Of a stretch of DNA of 64,000 nt, positions 42,948 to 51,548 are shown piece after piece (position 1 is the stretch's first letter; each line of letters opens with the position of its first letter). Location: contig CAWBSY010000004.1 of the NCBI GenBank assembly GCA_963791575.1, forward strand, positions 124,001 through 188,000, in the 5' to 3' direction. The translations under genes and the position numbers were made by a program. Source of the stretch: JAOAPG01 sp963791575. Lineage in GTDB: Bacteria; Acidobacteriota; Terriglobia; Terriglobales; Acidobacteriaceae. The notes under the pieces are model-generated. The model was not told the DNA's origin. It did not search any database and saw only the letters and a program-made list of their open reading frames with translations.

Positions 42948-44607
42948 GAATGTTGCTTTTAAAGATCGGCCTACGCTCAAACAACAACACCGAAGCCGCT
43001 ATAATCGTCTTGTCTTGAAATCGCTTCGCCTTTTCGCTATCCCACTGTTACTGGCAGCTCTCTCAGCTCCCGCGCCAGCACAGACGGCAATCTCTTTGGG
43101 AAAGACAATCCTGGTTGTTCCGTTTGAAAATCAATCGAAGGTGCCAGGCATTGAATGGATAGGTGAGTCTTTTCCCGAGTTGCTACAAGAACGCCTCGAC
43201 TCGCCGACGATGTTTGTTCTGCCGCGCGAAGACCGAATTCATGCTTATGATCATGTTGGAATTCCTGTAGAACTTCATCCGTCACGCGCAACTATCTATC
43301 GCATAGCGGAAGACCTGGGAGTAGATTACGTTGTCTTCGGCCATTACAACTTTGATGGCCGGATCTTCAACGCAGCATCGCAGTTGCTTGACATGCATCA
43401 TTCCCGGCTCCTGCCTGAAACGACGGAATCGGGCACGCTGGTCGACTTGATCGCAGTGCAAACTTCCCTTGCATGGGACATTCTGCATACTCTTCGTCCG
43501 GAGTTTTCGACCAGCAAACAAGCCTACCTCGCCTCGGCTTCTCCGATCCGCCTTGATGCTTTCGAAAATCTGGTGCGGGGCGTAACAGCTCCGACTGCCG
43601 CGGAACAGATTCGTCATTTCCGAGAAGCAGCGCGGCTGAACCCCACATATTGGAAGGCAGTTCTGCGGCTGGGAGAAGCCTATTACCGTGATCGTCAATA
43701 CGAGCAGGCAGTTTCTTGGTTGGGTCGAATGCCTCTGAATGAATCTCATGCGCCCGAGGCCAATTTTTATTTAGGGCTTGCGGCCTATTTCAAAGGCGAC
43801 TATAGCCGTGCAGAGTCGGCCTTTACTTTCGTAGCTGGCAAATTGCCGCTGGCAGAGATATACAACAATCTAGGAGTTGTTGCCTCACGACGCGAACAAA
43901 AAAACGCCGTGGAGTATTTCCAAAAAGCGGTTAACTCTGATCCTAACAACGCAGATTACCATTTCAACCTTGCTGTGGCTCTTTATCGGGAAGGGGATCT
44001 CGCGGGATCATCCCGCCAGATTCACCAGACTTTAGCCGAACATCCGACTGATGGAGAGGCTAGCTCATTGCTGCAGCTGACCACCGCTGGAGTCAGTGCT
44101 AAACAAGGCACAAAGGCGCCACTGGAGCGGGTTTCCACGAACTACAGTGAAAGTTCGTTCCGTGAGCTTGCGATGGAAATCGATGCCGTAGCGGAACAGC
44201 GTCTTGCCAAGACGGACCTTCGCACTCACGCCCGGTACCACGCTGACCGAGGACGCGAACTACTGAATCAGGGATTTGTCACCGAAGCCGAGAAAGAATT
44301 CCGCGAATCGATCGCGCTTGACCCTGCGAATCCATTCGCCCACGTTGGGCTGGCGCGTGTTTTGGAAGCCAACAATGATTTGACGGGAGCTCGGGCCGAA
44401 GCACAAGAAGCTTTGCGACAGCGTCAATTCGCTGACCCACTCTTGATTCTGGCGCGACTTGACCTAAGTGAGGATAAAACCGAGTCAGCGGAAGCGGACG
44501 TAGACCAAGCTTTGCGGCTTGAACCTTCGAATAGTTCTGGTCTGGCATTAAAGCGCACTCTAGCAGCCAAGCTCGCGCAGAAGGCGCAGCCGCTGCCAAA
44601 ACCATGA
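42904..44607 (+). CDS. Periplasmic TPR-repeat protein
   Basis: A long TPR protein. The signal peptide is LFAIPLLLAALSAPAPAQ. After it, a domain of about 110 residues resembles the FlgO/adenylate-cyclase-associated module (ILVVPFENQSKVPGIEWIGESFPELLQERL, then GVDYVVFGHYNF), and then at least six TPR units follow (for example EAYYRDRQYEQAVSWLGRMPL, YNNLGVVASRREQKNAVEYFQKAVNSDPNNADYHFNLAVALYREGD). The first 37 codons from the ATG at 42904 precede the signal peptide and overlap ndh, so a later TTG at 43015 is an attractive start; a TATAAT at 43000-43005 lies just before it. The stop overlaps nfeD by four bases. Confidence 0.7.
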   Translation: MNPSNHGSKLDRTDRNVAFKDRPTLKQQHRSRYNRLVLKSLRLFAIPLLLAALSAPAPAQTAISLGKTILVVPFENQSKVPGIEWIGESFPELLQERLDSPTMFVLPREDRIHAYDHVGIPVELHPSRATIYRIAEDLGVDYVVFGHYNFDGRIFNAASQLLDMHHSRLLPETTESGTLVDLIAVQTSLAWDILHTLRPEFSTSKQAYLASASPIRLDAFENLVRGVTAPTAAEQIRHFREAARLNPTYWKAVLRLGEAYYRDRQYEQAVSWLGRMPLNESHAPEANFYLGLAAYFKGDYSRAESAFTFVAGKLPLAEIYNNLGVVASRREQKNAVEYFQKAVNSDPNNADYHFNLAVALYREGDLAGSSRQIHQTLAEHPTDGEASSLLQLTTAGVSAKQGTKAPLERVSTNYSESSFRELAMEIDAVAEQRLAKTDLRTHARYHADRGRELLNQGFVTEAEKEFRESIALDPANPFAHVGLARVLEANNDLTGARAEAQEALRQRQFADPLLILARLDLSEDKTESAEADVDQALRLEPSNSSGLALKRTLAAKLAQKAQPLPKP

Positions 44608-45932
44608 GCTTGTTCTCTGCTTCATCCAAAGCTATCCGAGTGTTTTACGTATCGTTCGGCACGTTATTTTTCCTCCTTGCGTCTTTTTTCGTAGCGGTTC
44701 CTTGCTCTTCGGCCGAGGTCCTGAAGATAGTGGTGGACGACACGATTCAGCCCATCACAGCAGAATATATTGCGCGCGCAGTAGATGAGGCTCGGCGCAA
44801 CAAAGATCAGGCATTACTGATTGAGTTGAACACTCCAGGCGGCCTCCTCGATTCGACTCACGACATTATCAATACAATTCTTGCTTCATCCGTTCCCGTG
44901 ATTGTCTATGTCGCACCAAGCGGCCGTCGAGCCGCTTCGGCCGGATTCTTCATTCTGGAAAGCGCTGACGTAGCGGCGATGGCTCCGGGCACAAACACAG
45001 GCGCAGCTCATCCAGTCACTCTCGGCGGCGGCAAGATGGACGATGTGATGAAAGAGAAAATAGAAAACGACTCTGCCGCTTTCATGCGCTCATTTGTTTC
45101 CAAGCGCGGGCGCAACGTTGAAGTGGCGGAGAGCGCCGTGCGTCAATCCAAGTCATTTACCGATCAGGAAGCTCTCTCGCAGCATTTGATCGATTTTGTA
45201 GCATCCAGTGAACAAGATTTGTTCAAGCAATTACAGGGAAAAACTATCAAACGGTTTGACGGCCAGCCGGTCACGCTCGACCTCGCAAATCAGCCTGTGC
45301 GGATGTTCGACATGACGTTAAAGCAACGAATTCTTGCTTACATCATGAATCCGAACATCGCTTTTATCTTGCTGGCAGTGGGCGCGCTGGCTCTTTATGC
45401 GGAGTTCAATCATCCCGGAGCGGTGGTCCCCGGGACGGTTGGCGTCATCTTCATTTTGCTTGCGGTGTTCGCGCTGAACCTGCTTCCGACTCGCTTCGCT
45501 GCAGTTGTCTTGATCCTCGCGTCGTTTGCTTTGTTCGCTCTGGAAGCAAAATTTGCGACGCATGGAGTGTTAGGGATTGGGGGCATCGCCACCCTGACTT
45601 TAGGTGGATTGTTGCTGGTTGATTCGCCGGTACCAGAGATGCGCGTGCATTTAGTAACGGCGCTCGCGGTAGCCGTTCCTCTTGGGCTTATTACCGTATT
45701 TTTGATGAACATCGCCCTGAAAGCCCGCGCCAACAAGGTTGTCACCGGAGCCCAAGGCCTTATTGGGGAGTCGGGTATCGCGCAAAGCGAGCTGTCTCCA
45801 AAAGGAAAGGTTTTCATTCACGGCGAAATTTGGGATGCAGTTTCGTCCACGATCGTGCCCGCCGGACAGCCGGTAATCGTGCGACGCGTAGAAGGGCTGC
45901 AGCTTCAAGTCGATCCTGCGTTGCGAATTTGA
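44604..45932 (+). CDS. NfeD-family membrane serine protease (ClpP-like)
   Basis: A 442-residue membrane protease. After a signal/anchor helix (about residues 14-32), the ClpP-like protease domain has ALLIELNTPGGLLDSTHDI and the catalytic Ser in RRAASAGFFILES (about Ser112), with a candidate Lys in GGKMDDVMKEKIEND (about 150-152) forming the Ser-Lys dyad known for PH1510. Four to five helices follow (PNIAFILLAVGALALYAEF and others), then a C-terminal OB-fold NfeD domain (GKVFIHGEIWDAVSSTIVPAGQPVIVRRVEGLQLQVDP). The homologous archaeal enzyme cleaves its partner stomatin; a slipin gene follows here. It is coupled to the TPR gene by an ATGA overlap. Confidence 0.88.
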   Translation: MSLFSASSKAIRVFYVSFGTLFFLLASFFVAVPCSSAEVLKIVVDDTIQPITAEYIARAVDEARRNKDQALLIELNTPGGLLDSTHDIINTILASSVPVIVYVAPSGRRAASAGFFILESADVAAMAPGTNTGAAHPVTLGGGKMDDVMKEKIENDSAAFMRSFVSKRGRNVEVAESAVRQSKSFTDQEALSQHLIDFVASSEQDLFKQLQGKTIKRFDGQPVTLDLANQPVRMFDMTLKQRILAYIMNPNIAFILLAVGALALYAEFNHPGAVVPGTVGVIFILLAVFALNLLPTRFAAVVLILASFALFALEAKFATHGVLGIGGIATLTLGGLLLVDSPVPEMRVHLVTALAVAVPLGLITVFLMNIALKARANKVVTGAQGLIGESGIAQSELSPKGKVFIHGEIWDAVSSTIVPAGQPVIVRRVEGLQLQVDPALRI

Positions 45933-46047
45933 GGAATGGCGGCGTTCGGCAGCGGAGGGTGGAGCACCTTGACTGATAACCCTTGTAGATGCCTGAAGCT
46001 GCGGCGACCCGCTTAAGTACGATACAATCCGCGAAAGAAGCAATCCT

Positions 46048-46053
46048 TATAAT
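46048..46053 (+). promoter_or_regulatory. -10 element before the slipin gene
   Basis: TATAAT at 46048-46053, 28 bases before the slipin start, in the 148-base gap after nfeD. A -35 hexamer at 17 bases is not convincing. It could give the slipin its own transcript besides read-through from nfeD. An unused TTGACT occurs at about 45969. Confidence 0.35.
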
Positions 46054-46080
46054 TTACGAGATTCAAACGCGGAGGCCCGG

Positions 46081-46869
46081 ATGTTCGACGTAGGGTTCGG
46101 CTTCATAACGATCGTCATCATCATTATCGCTCTCTATCTTTTCAGCTCGATCAAAATCCTGGCCGAATACGAGCGCGGCGTTATCTTCCGCTTGGGACAC
46201 TTGCTGCCAGAGGCTAAAGGACCCGGTGTAATTCTCGTATTCGCGCCCATTGATCGGATGGTGAGAGTCTCGTTGCGGCAGGAAGCATTGGAGGTGCCGC
46301 CGCAAGACATCATCACGCGCGACAACGTGACGTTGAAGGTAAACGCGGTCATTTTCCTGCGCGTCATTGAGCCTCGGAAAGCTGTCGTAGAAGTTTCCAA
46401 TTACGTTTACCAGACTTCGCAGTTTGCGCAGACGACCCTACGCTCGGTGCTCGGCGAGCAGGAACTCGACGAACTACTCTCTCACCGGGAAAAAATTAAC
46501 CTTCGCTTGCAAAGTATTCTCGATACTCACACTTCTCCGTGGGGCGTGAAAGTCACTAACGTCGAGGTGAAGCAAGTTGATATGCCGGAGTCGATGCTAC
46601 GTGCCATGGCTAAACAGGCCGAGGCGGAACGCGAGAAACGATCGAAGATCATCCATGCAGAGGGCGAATTTTCAGCCGCCCAGCGTCTAGTGGATGCGGC
46701 TCATTTGCTCGCGACTGAACCGGTCAGCGTGCAGCTGCGTTATCTGCAAACTCTAACCGAGATTGGCGTAGAGAAGAACACCACAGTGATCTTCCCTGTT
46801 CCCGTGGATTTCTTTTCCGGACTGCAAAAATTATTAGGAAAGACTGACGGAGAAACTCCGCGAACGTAG
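46081..46869 (+). CDS. Slipin (stomatin-like SPFH-domain protein)
   Basis: A 262-residue SPFH protein. N-terminal membrane helix FITIVIIIIALYLFSSIKIL, then the SPFH domain starting YERGVIFRLGHLLPEAKGPGVILVFAPIDRMVRVSLRQ, the slipin signature QTTLRSVLGEQELDELLSHREKINLRLQ (about residues 119-146), and a coiled-coil region AKQAEAEREKRSKIIHAEGEFSAAQ. Slipins form membrane microdomain scaffolds and are the known partner and substrate of NfeD proteases. SD GGAGG is 6 bases before the ATG. Confidence 0.92.
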   Translation: MFDVGFGFITIVIIIIALYLFSSIKILAEYERGVIFRLGHLLPEAKGPGVILVFAPIDRMVRVSLRQEALEVPPQDIITRDNVTLKVNAVIFLRVIEPRKAVVEVSNYVYQTSQFAQTTLRSVLGEQELDELLSHREKINLRLQSILDTHTSPWGVKVTNVEVKQVDMPESMLRAMAKQAEAEREKRSKIIHAEGEFSAAQRLVDAAHLLATEPVSVQLRYLQTLTEIGVEKNTTVIFPVPVDFFSGLQKLLGKTDGETPRT

Positions 46870-46886
46870 TTGATGGGAGGTTGAAC

Positions 46887-47480
46887 ATGCCGGCTGCTTC
46901 CGAAGATACAGAGATAACACTTGGCACGGGCAAAATGCTGGCCCTGTTCTTCGGACTAGTGGCACTGTGCGCTGTATTTTTCGCTTTGGGATATTCGCTA
47001 GGGAAGAAATCCACTAGCAGTGTTGTTTCACCCGTACCACCCGTGGCAAGTGCTCTACGCGCGCAGCCAGCTAAACCCTCCAGCGCGAACTCGTCCTCGT
47101 CAGACATGACATTTTATAAAGCCGTCGGGCAGAAAGACACAGACACCCAGCTTTCCACGAACACGAGTGCTGCTAAATCATCAGTCGGAGGGGAAGATGC
47201 TGCAGCGCAAACGGCCCAGACGGATGATAAGCCTCGGGATCCGATGGTTCCGCCTGCAGTCAATGGCTACTACGTTCAGGTCGCTGCGGTCAGTAAGCAG
47301 GAGGACGCGGAAGCTTTGGTGGAAGCATTAAAGGGAAAGCAATACCCAGCATTCAGCGCCAATATTGCAGGAGACAAGCTTTTCCACATTCAAGTGGGGC
47401 CATTTGCGGATATCAAAGAGGCCGAAAGCCTGCGAGCAAAGCTGGTGAGTGATGGCTACAATCCCATTTTGAAAAAATGA
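46887..47480 (+). CDS. SPOR-domain membrane protein
   Basis: About 197 residues. One transmembrane helix (MLALFFGLVALCAVFFALGYSLG) is followed by a Ser/Ala/Gln-rich linker and a C-terminal SPOR domain (NGYYVQVAAVSKQEDAEALVEALKGKQYPAF, then FHIQVGPFADIKEAESLRAKLVSDGYNPIL). SPOR domains bind peptidoglycan stripped of stem peptides at division sites. ATG 46887 was chosen because GGGAGG lies 6 bases before it; the TTG at 46881 is too close to the SD. It follows the slipin by 17 bases in an operon-like arrangement. Confidence 0.85.
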   Translation: MPAASEDTEITLGTGKMLALFFGLVALCAVFFALGYSLGKKSTSSVVSPVPPVASALRAQPAKPSSANSSSSDMTFYKAVGQKDTDTQLSTNTSAAKSSVGGEDAAAQTAQTDDKPRDPMVPPAVNGYYVQVAAVSKQEDAEALVEALKGKQYPAFSANIAGDKLFHIQVGPFADIKEAESLRAKLVSDGYNPILKK

Positions 47481-47505
47481 GATCGCACCTACGGAAACTC
47501 CACGC

Positions 47506-47856
47506 ATGAATCGAATTGCAATAAAAGCTCCCGCAGAAAAAACTCATTCCGAACCAAAGAATTCTCCGGATCATAAATTGACTCTTGTGCTGCAGGCGAT
47601 CGCTGACCCTGCACGGCGGAAAATCTTAAGGGCACTCAAGGAAAAGGGAGCTTGCTCGATTGGTAAGCCCGTCGGCCTCTGTGCTTCCGACATTGAGACG
47701 CGCATTCATTTGTCGCAGCCTACGATCTCGCATCATATGTCGATTCTAAGGAACGCAGGACTGGTCGAGGCGGAAAAACTTGGCCAATGGATGTGGTACA
47801 GAAGGAACGAAGCCGCGTTGCAAGAATGCGCCCGAACCTTACGAAAAAGCTTGTAG
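47506..47856 (+). CDS. ArsR-family helix-turn-helix regulator
   Basis: A 116-residue winged-helix DNA-binding protein: IADPARRKILRALKEKGACSI is the start of the ArsR fold, CASDIETRIHLSQPTISHHMSILRNAGLVEAEKLGQWMWYRRNEAALQ covers the HTH and wing. A pair of cysteines (Cys about 54 and 63) lies in the loop before the recognition helix, but a typical metal site C-x-C is not evident, so the ligand is unknown. It converges with the large kinase gene. Confidence 0.82.
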   Translation: MNRIAIKAPAEKTHSEPKNSPDHKLTLVLQAIADPARRKILRALKEKGACSIGKPVGLCASDIETRIHLSQPTISHHMSILRNAGLVEAEKLGQWMWYRRNEAALQECARTLRKSL

Positions 47857-47903
47857 CGGAAAAGTTTTGTTCGGCGGAAAAGCGGTGTAGCAGAAAGCCG
47901 ACT

Positions 47904-50900
47904 CTAGCCCGCGACAGCTGCGGATGTTTTTACAAGAAGACGCCTGGCATGCGTGATCAGTTCACTGACCTCGAAGGGTTTCACCAGATGCGGCAGAGAA
48001 TTCTCTTGTAAAAAGCCACGGACCTCGGGTTCAGTAAGACTTGAAAAGGTGAATAGCAAATGTTTTTGTAGTCCGGAGCGATTCTCAGATATCCATTGAT
48101 AGGCATCCTGAGCGCTCCAACTGCCGGGCATTTTACCGTTGATGATAACCGCGTCGAACGATTCGACCAAAAGAAGCGCCTTGGCTTCTTCAGCATTCAT
48201 ACGCGTAGTTACTTGGGCGCCAGCACCGCTCAAAACGTCGCGTTCAAATTCAAGAATGGCTTCCTCGTCTTCGACCAGAAGTATTTTGCCGCTGAGAGCC
48301 GAATCCCGCCGCGTCGGAGGCACGACAACGGCAGCGGACGCAATCTGCACGGCGGAGGGGAGCCGGACTTCGATGATCGCTCCTCCTCCAGGCGCGTTAC
48401 GGGCGGAGATGTCGCCGCCATGCTCCTTGACGATCCCATAGCAGATGCTGAGGCCGAGCCCAGTACCTTTTCCCACACTCTTGGTGGTGTAGAAGGGCTC
48501 GAATATACGGTTCGGTTCTTTAATGCCGCTGCCGGAGTCCTGGAATTCGGCAACCACGTATCCGTCCTGCGAGTACACGCGCATCTTCAGGGTGCCACCG
48601 CGGCCAACTTCGAGTACGGCATCTACTGCGTTGTTAATGATGTTCAGAAATACTTGTTCGAGTTGATGTGCGTCGCCTGTCACAGCAGGAAGAGAAGGCC
48701 CGATCTCGCGCTCGATTTTGATGTTATTGACCTTGATGTCGTAGTCGCGTAGAGCCAGCGTCTCATCCAGAACGGTACGCAGATCTACTTCCTGTTTCTG
48801 TGGCTTTCTTTGCCGGGCGAAAGAAAGAAGGTTCTGCACTACGCGATGGGTTCGCTGCGCTTGCTTGAATAACTTGGCGACAAAGTCGGTGGCGCGATCA
48901 TTTAAACCTTCCGTTTCCAGCAGTTGGGCATAGCCTAAAATTGCGGTTAGCGGATTGTTCAACTCATGCGCGACTCCGGCAATCAGTTGTCCGACTGCAG
49001 ACATCTTCTCGCTTTGCAGTAATTGCTCCTGCGTGCGGCGCAGGTCTTCGTAGGCCCTACAAGTTTCCTCATACAACCGGACCTTTTCGATTGTGGTCGC
49101 GAGTTGACGACTGATTGCTACCAGCAGGTTTTCATCGTTACTCGTGTATTCGCGGGTCTCGCGGCTGTTAATGCCCATGAGCCCGAGTGGGCTATCTTTA
49201 CCCCAGAGGACCACCCAAATGCAGGAGTTCCCTTCTTCTCCACGAACAAACTCAGCTACGGCCGGCGCAAGATGCGGCAAATATTCGGCGCTAAGAACTT
49301 CCGTGCGGGAACGAGTCACCAGGTCCCCAAAGCCGCCGGTGAACTTCATCTCCGAAAGACGGGCCCGTTCGGAAACACTTTGTCCCCAACTCGCGCGCCT
49401 TCGATATGTAGTCTCGTCTACGTCGGAAAGATAGATCGTGCCACTCTCGGTGCCGAGTAGCGAAATCACCTGCCGCAACGTTAGGTTCAATATCTCGTCA
49501 AGATCGAAAGATTGCGTGGCAATCACAGCCATCGCGTTGAGAGCGTTCAGTTCGCGATTGCGACGCCGGATTTCATCCTCTGCACGTTTCTTCTCGGTAA
49601 TATCGAGTAAAAATCCTTGATAGCGCTCGATCTTGCCCGCGGAGTCTCGGGTCCCAAAGCTGCTCTCCACCGCGGTCATGAGAGTTCCATCCTTACGTCG
49701 CAAAGTGACTTCGAAGTTGCGTACGTAATTGTGTTGCTCAACTTCACGGCGGAAGACCTCGCGTTGTTCTCGCGAGGCATAGAGCTCTTGATCTAAATTG
49801 AGCGCCAGGACTTCTTCACGGCTATTGTGTCCGAGCATCCGCACAAAAGCGTCGTTACAATCAAGCAATACTCCGTCGGGCGTTGCTACAAAAACGCCTT
49901 CCTGGACCTGCTCGAAAAGCAGACGGTATTTCTCTTCGGCGATCCGGCGATCCGAGGTGTCGTGGACTACGTGTATCGTGCCGTTTTGCTTGCCGCCTTG
50001 CTCGACATAGGAAGATGTCGAAACCATCGAGTAGCCGCCAAAACAAGGATCGATTCCTTCGTGGAAGCCTTCTTCAGCTCCCTGGCAGTACGGGCAACCG
50101 GTCCATTCGCTCTGCTCTTGCGGCAGTATGGCTTTGCACAGCTTGCCAGTGACATCCGCTGGCGCTTTCTCCAACCGCCGGAGCAAAGCGTTATTCGCCT
50201 TCATTACGACAAATTCGGAGTCGTGTAATAGAACAAGATCGTGGATCGAGTCGAAGGTATTCGTCCACTGCCGATGGGAACGAAGAATCTCCTCCACCAG
50301 GCGCAAATTCTCGACGGCCAGTCCCAACTGATGAGCGCTGGTAGACAAAAACGCCATGTCATCGGGAGTATAGGAAAGACGATGCCTATTGCCCAGGCTA
50401 AGCGTGCCGATAGTCGATTTCTTCCCGATGACCGGAACAGTGACTATGTGATGAAAGCGTTGCCGCTTTAAATGAACGCGGAACGAGGGTTCGGCGTTTG
50501 CAGTCTTGACAACGATTGGCTGCGTTTCTTCAAGCACAGTCCGGAAACCATCATCGAGCGGTACAGCGTTGCGTTCGCGCGCAAAGTCCGCAGTAAGACC
50601 AATCTGCTGCGCCAGGACGAGCTTGTCTCCATCGAGTAGACGGAACCAGGCGGCGCTGGCGCCCATCAGCGATTTCAACTCCTCTAACGCGATCGCCATC
50701 ATCGGTCCATGATGCTGGGCTCGCGCTATGGTCGTCGTCAGTGAATTTAAGACTCCCAACCGCCGGGTCCGCATCCTGGAATCATCGAAGACCACAAGCA
50801 GGAGGCTAAGCCCGAAGATTACGTCCAAAATCAAATCAAAATCTGGAGGAAACGCGAAATTCAGAGGTGCCCAACGCAGGTTTAGAGATCCGGCATCGAG

Positions 50901-51245
50901 ATGGAGAAGTAACAGGCTCAAGCCTAAGACCCAGGGCCCAATTTCCCATCTTGCCCATCGGAAGCGAACTACTTGCACAGCCGCGGCCACCGCAATCAGT
51001 CGATAAGCTACTTCTAATGCTATGCGCAGAGTACTGGATTCGGGCCACAACAGCACCCGAAGTACGGCAAAAGTCATCACGCTCGGCAGCGACAGCAAAG
51101 AGCGGCAGGAGCATGTGACGTGCTTGCGTATAAACAAGTACCGCCGCCGCAAACAGACAAACTCCAAGCATGAATTCAGCTTGAGAAACTGCAACCAGGT
51201 ATGGAGGCGTGGGGGCGATACTGTGTAGAGTGATTCGCGAAACAA
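47904..51245 (-). CDS. Sensor histidine kinase with membrane, GAF, PAS and degenerate receiver domains (frameshifted N-terminus)
   Basis: Large kinase. The correct chain starts at 51414 and switches into this frame at about 51098; the first 45 residues of this frame are not real. Domains: a membrane region of about six helices, GAF, PAS (HDLVLLHDSEFVVMKANNALL), PAS (LLFEQVQEGVFVATPDGVLLDCNDAFVRMLG), GAF, HisKA with phospho-acceptor His in IAGVAHELNNPLTAILGYAQ, and HATPase (NIINNAVDAV, DSGSGI, GKGTGLGLSICYGIVKEHGG). The C-terminal receiver-like domain has Asp replaced by Asn at the phosphorylation position (DAVIINGKMPG), so it cannot be phosphorylated in the usual way. It faces the HD-GYP regulator at 51549. 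Confidence 0.85.
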   Translation of the reverse strand: MFRESLYTVSPPRLHTWLQFLKLNSCLEFVCLRRRYLFIRKHVTCSCRSLLSLPSVMTFAVLRVLLWPESSTLRIALEVAYRLIAVAAAVQVVRFRWARWEIGPWVLGLSLLLLHLDAGSLNLRWAPLNFAFPPDFDLILDVIFGLSLLLVVFDDSRMRTRRLGVLNSLTTTIARAQHHGPMMAIALEELKSLMGASAAWFRLLDGDKLVLAQQIGLTADFARERNAVPLDDGFRTVLEETQPIVVKTANAEPSFRVHLKRQRFHHIVTVPVIGKKSTIGTLSLGNRHRLSYTPDDMAFLSTSAHQLGLAVENLRLVEEILRSHRQWTNTFDSIHDLVLLHDSEFVVMKANNALLRRLEKAPADVTGKLCKAILPQEQSEWTGCPYCQGAEEGFHEGIDPCFGGYSMVSTSSYVEQGGKQNGTIHVVHDTSDRRIAEEKYRLLFEQVQEGVFVATPDGVLLDCNDAFVRMLGHNSREEVLALNLDQELYASREQREVFRREVEQHNYVRNFEVTLRRKDGTLMTAVESSFGTRDSAGKIERYQGFLLDITEKKRAEDEIRRRNRELNALNAMAVIATQSFDLDEILNLTLRQVISLLGTESGTIYLSDVDETTYRRRASWGQSVSERARLSEMKFTGGFGDLVTRSRTEVLSAEYLPHLAPAVAEFVRGEEGNSCIWVVLWGKDSPLGLMGINSRETREYTSNDENLLVAISRQLATTIEKVRLYEETCRAYEDLRRTQEQLLQSEKMSAVGQLIAGVAHELNNPLTAILGYAQLLETEGLNDRATDFVAKLFKQAQRTHRVVQNLLSFARQRKPQKQEVDLRTVLDETLALRDYDIKVNNIKIEREIGPSLPAVTGDAHQLEQVFLNIINNAVDAVLEVGRGGTLKMRVYSQDGYVVAEFQDSGSGIKEPNRIFEPFYTTKSVGKGTGLGLSICYGIVKEHGGDISARNAPGGGAIIEVRLPSAVQIASAAVVVPPTRRDSALSGKILLVEDEEAILEFERDVLSGAGAQVTTRMNAEEAKALLLVESFDAVIINGKMPGSWSAQDAYQWISENRSGLQKHLLFTFSSLTEPEVRGFLQENSLPHLVKPFEVSELITHARRLLVKTSAAVAG

Positions 51246-51414
51246 AATACGCCAGCCAACCGACGATCCACAAAAGCAGGTAACGCTCGCGAAATGTGCG
51301 GAAAACCAGAAGACTCGCCGCCAGAATGACCAGCACAGCCGATTCCTCAGCCACTAACTTAGGGGCAAATAGATACCCGGCGGCGAAGAGGTTGCACAAG
51401 GCAGAGATATTCAT
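51098..51414 (-). CDS. N-terminal membrane region of the same kinase in another frame
   Basis: Starting at the ATG at 51414 this stretch encodes four hydrophobic segments (NISALCNLFAAGYLFAPKL, SAVLVILAASLLVFR, YLLLWIVGWLAYFVS, QAEFMLGVCLFAAAVLVYT) and ends with ARHMLLPL. Dropping one T from the TTT at 51097-51099 leads smoothly into LLSLPSVMTFAVLRVLLWPES of the main frame, giving a kinase of about 1,170 residues. Confidence 0.7.
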
Positions 51415-51548
51415 CGCAATAGACTTTGTTGAGCGCTAGCCTTTTGATAGCACGTTTAGGGGAGTTACCAATGGGCTTTCCGACACCTGAGGGTTACTTT
51501 CGGCACATCGGAAGTAGTTTAGAATGAGGCGTACACTGAATTATTCCA
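51415..51548. other. Shared promoter region between kinase and HD-GYP regulator
   Basis: A 134-base divergent gap. It contains no gene. The arrangement suggests joint control of the sensor kinase and the response regulator. No clear paired hexamers or operator repeat could be placed with confidence. Confidence 0.4.

Noticed and set aside
47506..47856. Metal-sensing ArsR with a C-x-C site
   Set aside because: The cysteines near the recognition helix are not arranged as a known metal site, so only a general ArsR call is made.
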